DNA of 64,000 nucleotides. It comes from Pyrenopolyporus hunteri. Lineage: Eukaryota; Ascomycota; Sordariomycetes; Xylariales; Hypoxylaceae. The notes below the pieces were generated by a model, which was not told the DNA's origin, did no database searches, and was given only the letters and a program-made list of their open reading frames with translations. A program made the position numbers and the translations under genes. The stretch lies in contig CADCXC010000037.1 of NCBI GenBank assembly GCA_902806595.1, forward strand, positions 1,364,001 through 1,428,000, read 5' to 3'. Each line of letters begins with the position of its first letter. Position 1 is the first letter of the stretch. This document shows positions 60,001-64,000 of the stretch, in pieces.

Positions 60001-60401
60001 GAGGAGGACGGAGAATTATGGCTGTAGTGGTAGTATCGTTGGCACGGGTTGTGGGGTCTAGATCTGACCCGACAACAAAGCTGCGAATCGGGAGCTGGGA
60101 GGACGACGAAATTGGCAGGTGTTGAAGTGATCGGTTGGCAGGGTATGAAAGTCTTGTGACTCTGGCCCAATGATTTAAGGAAGCAATCAACTCGTGTCGA
60201 GGATATTGGCGAAGGATTATATTGTCTTGTTAATTCTTTGGAGAGGGACGCAGGAGATGGTATTCGGGAGATTCTTCGAATAGAGGATGGAGTTGTGCCC
60301 CTCAGCAGATACGAGGCGGCACCGGTAACACCAGCACCAGAACGGGGCAACGTAAGGCGGCAGGGTCGCCTAATGACATCAATCGAGGTGGTAAATGCCA
60401 T
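57066..60401 (-). CDS. APE2: M1-family aminopeptidase (Ape2/Aap1 type), 1072 aa or 887 aa from an internal start
   Basis: It removes N-terminal residues from peptides using one zinc ion. Two exons on the minus strand (57802-60401 and 57066-57684) with a 117-nt intron give 1072 residues. The exopeptidase motif GAMENWGLVTYR and the zinc site HELAHQWFGN, with the following WLNES glutamate, are intact. The C-terminal ERAP1-like domain fills the second half. The canonical protein starts at the internal ATG at 59846 (MADRDTLPSTVVPSHYDL), giving 887 residues, the usual length. The 185-residue extension before it is Arg/Ser-rich, with few acidic residues, contains a run of eleven Ser encoded by a GGA repeat (minus-strand TCC), and ends in RAFSSTSAVS, a typical mitochondrial cleavage context. 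Dual targeting from two starts is inferred. Confidence 0.95.
59974..60009. repeat. GGA microsatellite inside coding sequence
   Basis: A GGA run on the plus strand reads as consecutive Ser codons on the minus strand within the N-terminal extension of the aminopeptidase. Length changes in whole triplets would keep the frame. Confidence 0.85.
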
Positions 60402-61559
60402 TTTCAGCCAGGTAGGGCCAACTATAGGTAGGTACCTAGAGGGCTAGGACTAGGTTAGGTATTGTACCTGATAAAGTACATGCACTTTACACGTTGTACG
60501 TTGTACAATACATGTATGTTTAAGCGGCAGCCAGAAAACACTGACATCAAATCGAGCAAATCAAGTACATATAAGTACCGATACTGGTCAGGGAGTTGTA
60601 TATAGGTGTAAGTAGGTACCTTGGGTAATATAGGCACTTATCATGTAGAATACATGTATGTACCCGTGCCCACATATAGATGCGGTACATGTTCTGCATT
60701 GGTGTGTACGTTCGTGTATGTAGAGGGGAACAAAATCGATGGTAAAAACTTCAATTTCGGGCGGGGTCTTTTTACTCGGCCGAATTATATGCGTCTCACG
60801 GTCGCCTTGGGTAAGGTATTCAAAAACAAGGCAATACGAAGGAGTAGGTACCTGTACCTAACTGGGGTGGAGGGTATTGTATGTGTTGTATTGTACATTG
60901 TATTGAGCAACTGTCCAATTCAATTCCGACAGGTATGTGGATAGATAATGAGGAGAGGTAGATACAACTACCTAGGTATGTTCAGGATGGGGATAAATGG
61001 ATAATTTGGCAACGAAGGGAATATGAATAGCTTACTGTCTTAGTTCATAGCTAGATGAGGAGCCATTGTATCCACCGTGAAAGAACAAACTACTAATTGA
61101 CGGCTATCCCGCTCAAGTTAGGTATACATGTAAAATTCCACATGTTCAAGCAGTAAAAGCCCAAAGTAGGACATCAACTGACTTGACAAAATTTCGAGCT
61201 ATGATTTTGCTTAATGGGATATCTTGTGTAAATGCATAAGTACCCGATAAAGTGATTAGCGCAGAAGATCTCCGTCGGGAAATCGGCGCTAGGCCGTAAA
61301 ACGATATCATCAAAAGCAACTTCGACTGGGATATTGGTCAGGGTCTGGGTCCCCTTATACATATAATTCCTGCCGGGTAGGTATACACGCAGATTCACGG
61401 TCACCATCACTCCAACCACCACAACCAATGAACACTTTCACACGCACATACACTCCAACTCACGCCTTAGAGACGAATATCCACATATAATACTTTGAAA
61501 GGCAAAAATTGCATTTCTTTGGTTCACACGAAGTTCTGGGTTTCGTTGCTTGCTCGACA
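60402..61559. other. Intergenic region between divergent genes
   Basis: It should hold the promoters of the aminopeptidase and APC10 genes. It is dense in GTAC, TACATGTA and TAGGTACC motifs (60425-60440, 60495-60515, 60610-60665, 60845-60860). Small open frames have no domain. Confidence 0.5.
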
Positions 61560-62948
61560 ATGGAGCCGCAAGATTCCGGCCACGGCACCGGTGGCGTCGC
61601 CCGTAACCATGCTAGCCTCCGCCAGCAGCAAGAAGAATTTCGTCGCCGATTGATGAGGCCGAACCGTGCCTCCCGGACGTCACCAAGCCGCCCCGGAGAC
61701 CCGGTACGAAGCGGGGCGGCCGAGGCGGCTGAGGCGGCTGAGCTGTCATATGTTACCCTAAACGATGGCACCAGGCCTGATTTGCAATGGTCCTTTCAAA
61801 CACCCCAAGGTCAGCTTAAGTCTCACCTTTCTATTTGTCATCTGCTCTCGTTTCAATCCCCAACAAACCCTCCCATCCTTCTACCTTCTATCCCCCACCT
61901 GCTAGCTTGATTCCATATGTCATGGATCCCCCCGGCTTTGCAGGATGGCATCTACCTATCCTTTCAAATGGATGGGACTCGCTCCCGCCTCGGGATGGAT
62001 CTGGCGTCTCGCAGCCCGCCGCCCAAGAAGAAGAAGCGGACCAGCCAGACACGCCCTCCGACCCGTCTTCTGACATTTCTTTAGTCCCTAGTACCGAGGC
62101 TGATACCGAGCGCCTTGATGACGAAGAGGAAGATGAAGATCATGCCGTCGAAGGCGCGGAGGCGGGTGGGGAAGAGCAAGAAGAAGAGGACGAATATCAA
62201 GAACCCCTATTCGATGCCTCCGCAGCAGGTCTGAAGGAAATCAGCAACCTCGCCAGCTTCATTGTCAGCAGTTACAAGCCCGGCTGCGGCGTCAAGGAGC
62301 TTCGAGATGACGACGTCAACCAATTCTGGCAGTAAGTACTAACACATATCTGTCTATTATTCCATCACTCCATTTCTAACATCATCTAGATCCGATGGGC
62401 CTCAGCCTCATCGATTGAACATCCATTTCATCAAGCGCGTGGAGATTCGCAAGCTTAAACTCTACCTCGACTACGAGCTTGACGAGAGCTATACGCCCAC
62501 CAAGATCCAAGTAGACGCCGGCTTCAGTCCCAATTTTACCATCCCGTTCACAACTATGGAGCTGAACATGCCAAAAGGTTGGATCGAAGTGCCCATCGAG
62601 GGAGCCGGCGGCGGCCACGACGGCAACTCTCTCTGCTGCTGGTTCGTCCGAATCATTGTCCTCGAGAATCACCAGAACGGCAAGGACACGCACATACGCG
62701 GAGTGAAGGTGTACGCCCTGGACGACACGGCTGACACCGCCGAAAACAACCCCATCGAGGACATGGTCGAAGCGATCGAGGATTGCGGCGACAGGATGGC
62801 GGAGATGAACGTGCACGACCACGACGAGGAGGTTTTATTGAAGCTCGAAGCGGAGAAGCGAGAGCGAAGGGCGAAGACCAAAAAGTACACCCCCGGCGAC
62901 GGCGGGCTAAGCATCCCCGACTTCATGAGGGAACCGGAAATTCGTTAA
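61560..62948 (+). CDS. APC10: Anaphase-promoting complex subunit 10 (Doc1), 398 aa
   Basis: APC10 is the substrate-recognition and processivity subunit of the APC/C ubiquitin ligase; with Cdc20 or Cdh1 it forms the D-box receptor. Three exons (61560-61809, 61944-62331, 62390-62948) with introns of 134 and 58 nt give 398 residues. The N-terminal 170 residues are disordered, with a long acidic stretch (DDEEEDEDHAVEGAEAGGEE). The DOC domain starts near 190 (ISNLASFIVSSYKPGCGVKE) and carries FWQSDGPQPHRLNIHF, a signature split by intron 2, then LDYELDESYTPTKIQVDAG and CCWFVRIIVLENHQNGKDTH. The last two residues are Ile-Arg, the IR tail that docks on TPR subunits such as APC3. The ATG at 61560 is the only one in frame upstream. 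Confidence 0.95.
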
Positions 62949-63639
62949 ATCCTGATGTCTAGAGGTATATCGAGGCGGGTTCGCATATCACGGTTCTGAG
63001 GCGTTCTGGAATTCCGGTTGACGATTACGATACCCTACGGTTATTGCGGCTATTTACAATAGGAAAAAGGTATGCGTCTCTCACTACTTTACGTGAGACA
63101 AAATAAATTGTATCTAGATCACCGTCAGCTGGTCAGCCCTGCTACACAGCACGAGGGTGCAGATTACCTACTAATCGCCCTGCGAATGTAATTTCGTTAG
63201 CAATCGTTCTATTCAAGAACTCGGGTTCCTCGTATTATTCGAAAGTTTGAGAGACTTAGGACGCTAGGTTCGGATGGCTACGACCCTTTACAATCCAGCC
63301 GTACGTATAAACATCTCCTTTATACATGGATAGTTGTAACGGGATGAGGCCGTATCCCCCCTGCCCCTTGACGGCTAGCCCTACTAAGCCAAGTTCCGGT
63401 ATCTCCACTATATTGCGGTTTTACCCGTCCGCCAAGATCTCCGTCCTCCGCTCCTCTCCCCAACTTCACTTTTCTTCCCGTTCATCCGTTTTCTGATATC
63501 GTATCCAGCATCGATATACATGATGTTGCTATTACAACCTTCGTAATGTTATGGTCACTAGAGTGTACCATAAAAGGGCAAGGCCTCTATGATCATACCC
63601 TTAAAATAAACAGCCTTGCTAGATTCTAACACGATAGAA
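62949..63639. other. Intergenic region
   Basis: This is the 3' flank of APC10 and the promoter of the last gene. It is AT-leaning with pyrimidine-rich patches near 63440-63490. No repeat or RNA gene is visible. Confidence 0.5.
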
Positions 63640-64000
63640 ATGCCATCGGCTGACGGCTCTCCAATGGCCCGATCTCTACCGCCGAATATCGTCTCCCTCT
63701 TCACCCAAGCTCTCAAGAGCTATCAACTATCCAACGCGACCTTCCGCGTTCTATGCTCGCTGACTCCATCCTCCCTATCCTCCACACCAGCTGAATCCCT
63801 GGTTATCCATCCGCCACAAGTCCCGCCAAAGGAACTCCTCGTCCTCGACTCATCCTTCAACCCGCCTACCCTTGCTCACCAGCGCATGGCATTATCCGCC
63901 ATCGCAGACCATGCGCGGCCCGGCACTGAAAACAGCCATAAATCGCGAGTCCTCCTTCTATTCGCTATCAACAACGCGGACAAGGCGCCGAAACCCGCCT
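63640..64000 (+). CDS. Pof1/NMNAT-like nucleotidyltransferase, 5' part only
   Basis: The open frame from the ATG at 63640 runs 120 codons without a stop to the window edge. Residues around 72-81 read LDSSFNPPTLAHQRM, the nucleotidyltransferase FNPxTxxH signature that binds the ATP phosphates in NMN adenylyltransferases and cytidylyltransferases. Later LLLFAINNADKAPKPA resembles the fungal Pof1 family (LAVNNADKAPKP-type). The N-terminal 65 residues (LPPNIVSLFTQALKSYQLS) are helical with a Ser/Pro-rich linker. A second Met lies eight codons downstream (63664) and could also be used. The catalytic ISTTR-like motif, if present, lies outside the window, so the substrate cannot be settled. Confidence 0.82.
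   Translation, partial: MPSADGSPMARSLPPNIVSLFTQALKSYQLSNATFRVLCSLTPSSLSSTPAESLVIHPPQVPPKELLVLDSSFNPPTLAHQRMALSAIADHARPGTENSHKSRVLLLFAINNADKAPKPA

Overview
The window looks like nuclear DNA of a filamentous ascomycete (Pezizomycotina, probably Sordariomycetes; this is inferred). The reasons are: genes are monocistronic and cut by short GT..AG introns, mostly 50-134 nt; there is a CAP20-type perilipin, a Zn2Cys6 regulator and a fungal DOC/APC10; and an extreme AT-rich block looks like a repeat mutated by a RIP-like process. Thirteen genes could be modelled from start to stop or to the window edge, most by joining exons in different frames.

Layout. 0-8 kb: the 5' part of a secreted aldose 1-epimerase (minus, cut by the left edge), a 434-residue coiled-coil protein of unknown function (plus) and a five-exon DENN-domain protein (minus). 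8-21.5 kb: a long gene-poor stretch with scattered microsatellites and palindromes. 21.5-27.8 kb: a Prm10/ThrE-like membrane protein and a single-exon Zn2Cys6 transcription factor. 27.8-35.9 kb: a second gene-poor stretch with traces of decayed coding sequence. 35.9-42.4 kb: CAP20/perilipin, a large coiled-coil protein and adenylate kinase. 44.0-46.6 kb: an AT-rich element bounded by 40-nt terminal inverted repeats and TA dinucleotides, containing a minisatellite and a 14-bp tandem array. 46.9-49.3 kb: proteasome lid subunit Rpn8 and a SWIM zinc-finger protein of the Sws1/Shu2 type. 50.8-51.1 kb: a candidate Pol III-transcribed structured RNA. 52.3-64 kb: CENP-W (four tiny exons), a Yag7-like protein, an M1 aminopeptidase with two plausible starts, APC10/Doc1 and the start of a Pof1/NMNAT-like nucleotidyltransferase.

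The recognised genes are mostly housekeeping (proteasome, APC/C, kinetochore, nucleotide metabolism, peptide turnover, Rab/vesicle traffic, recombination). They are neighbours rather than an operon or a biosynthetic cluster, and I see no secondary-metabolite cluster. The most unusual objects are the TIR-bounded element, in which almost every surviving C or G lies in a CpG, and the tRNA-like structured RNA candidate. All exon boundaries were deduced by eye from GT..AG sites, reading frame and family resemblance; no search was run.
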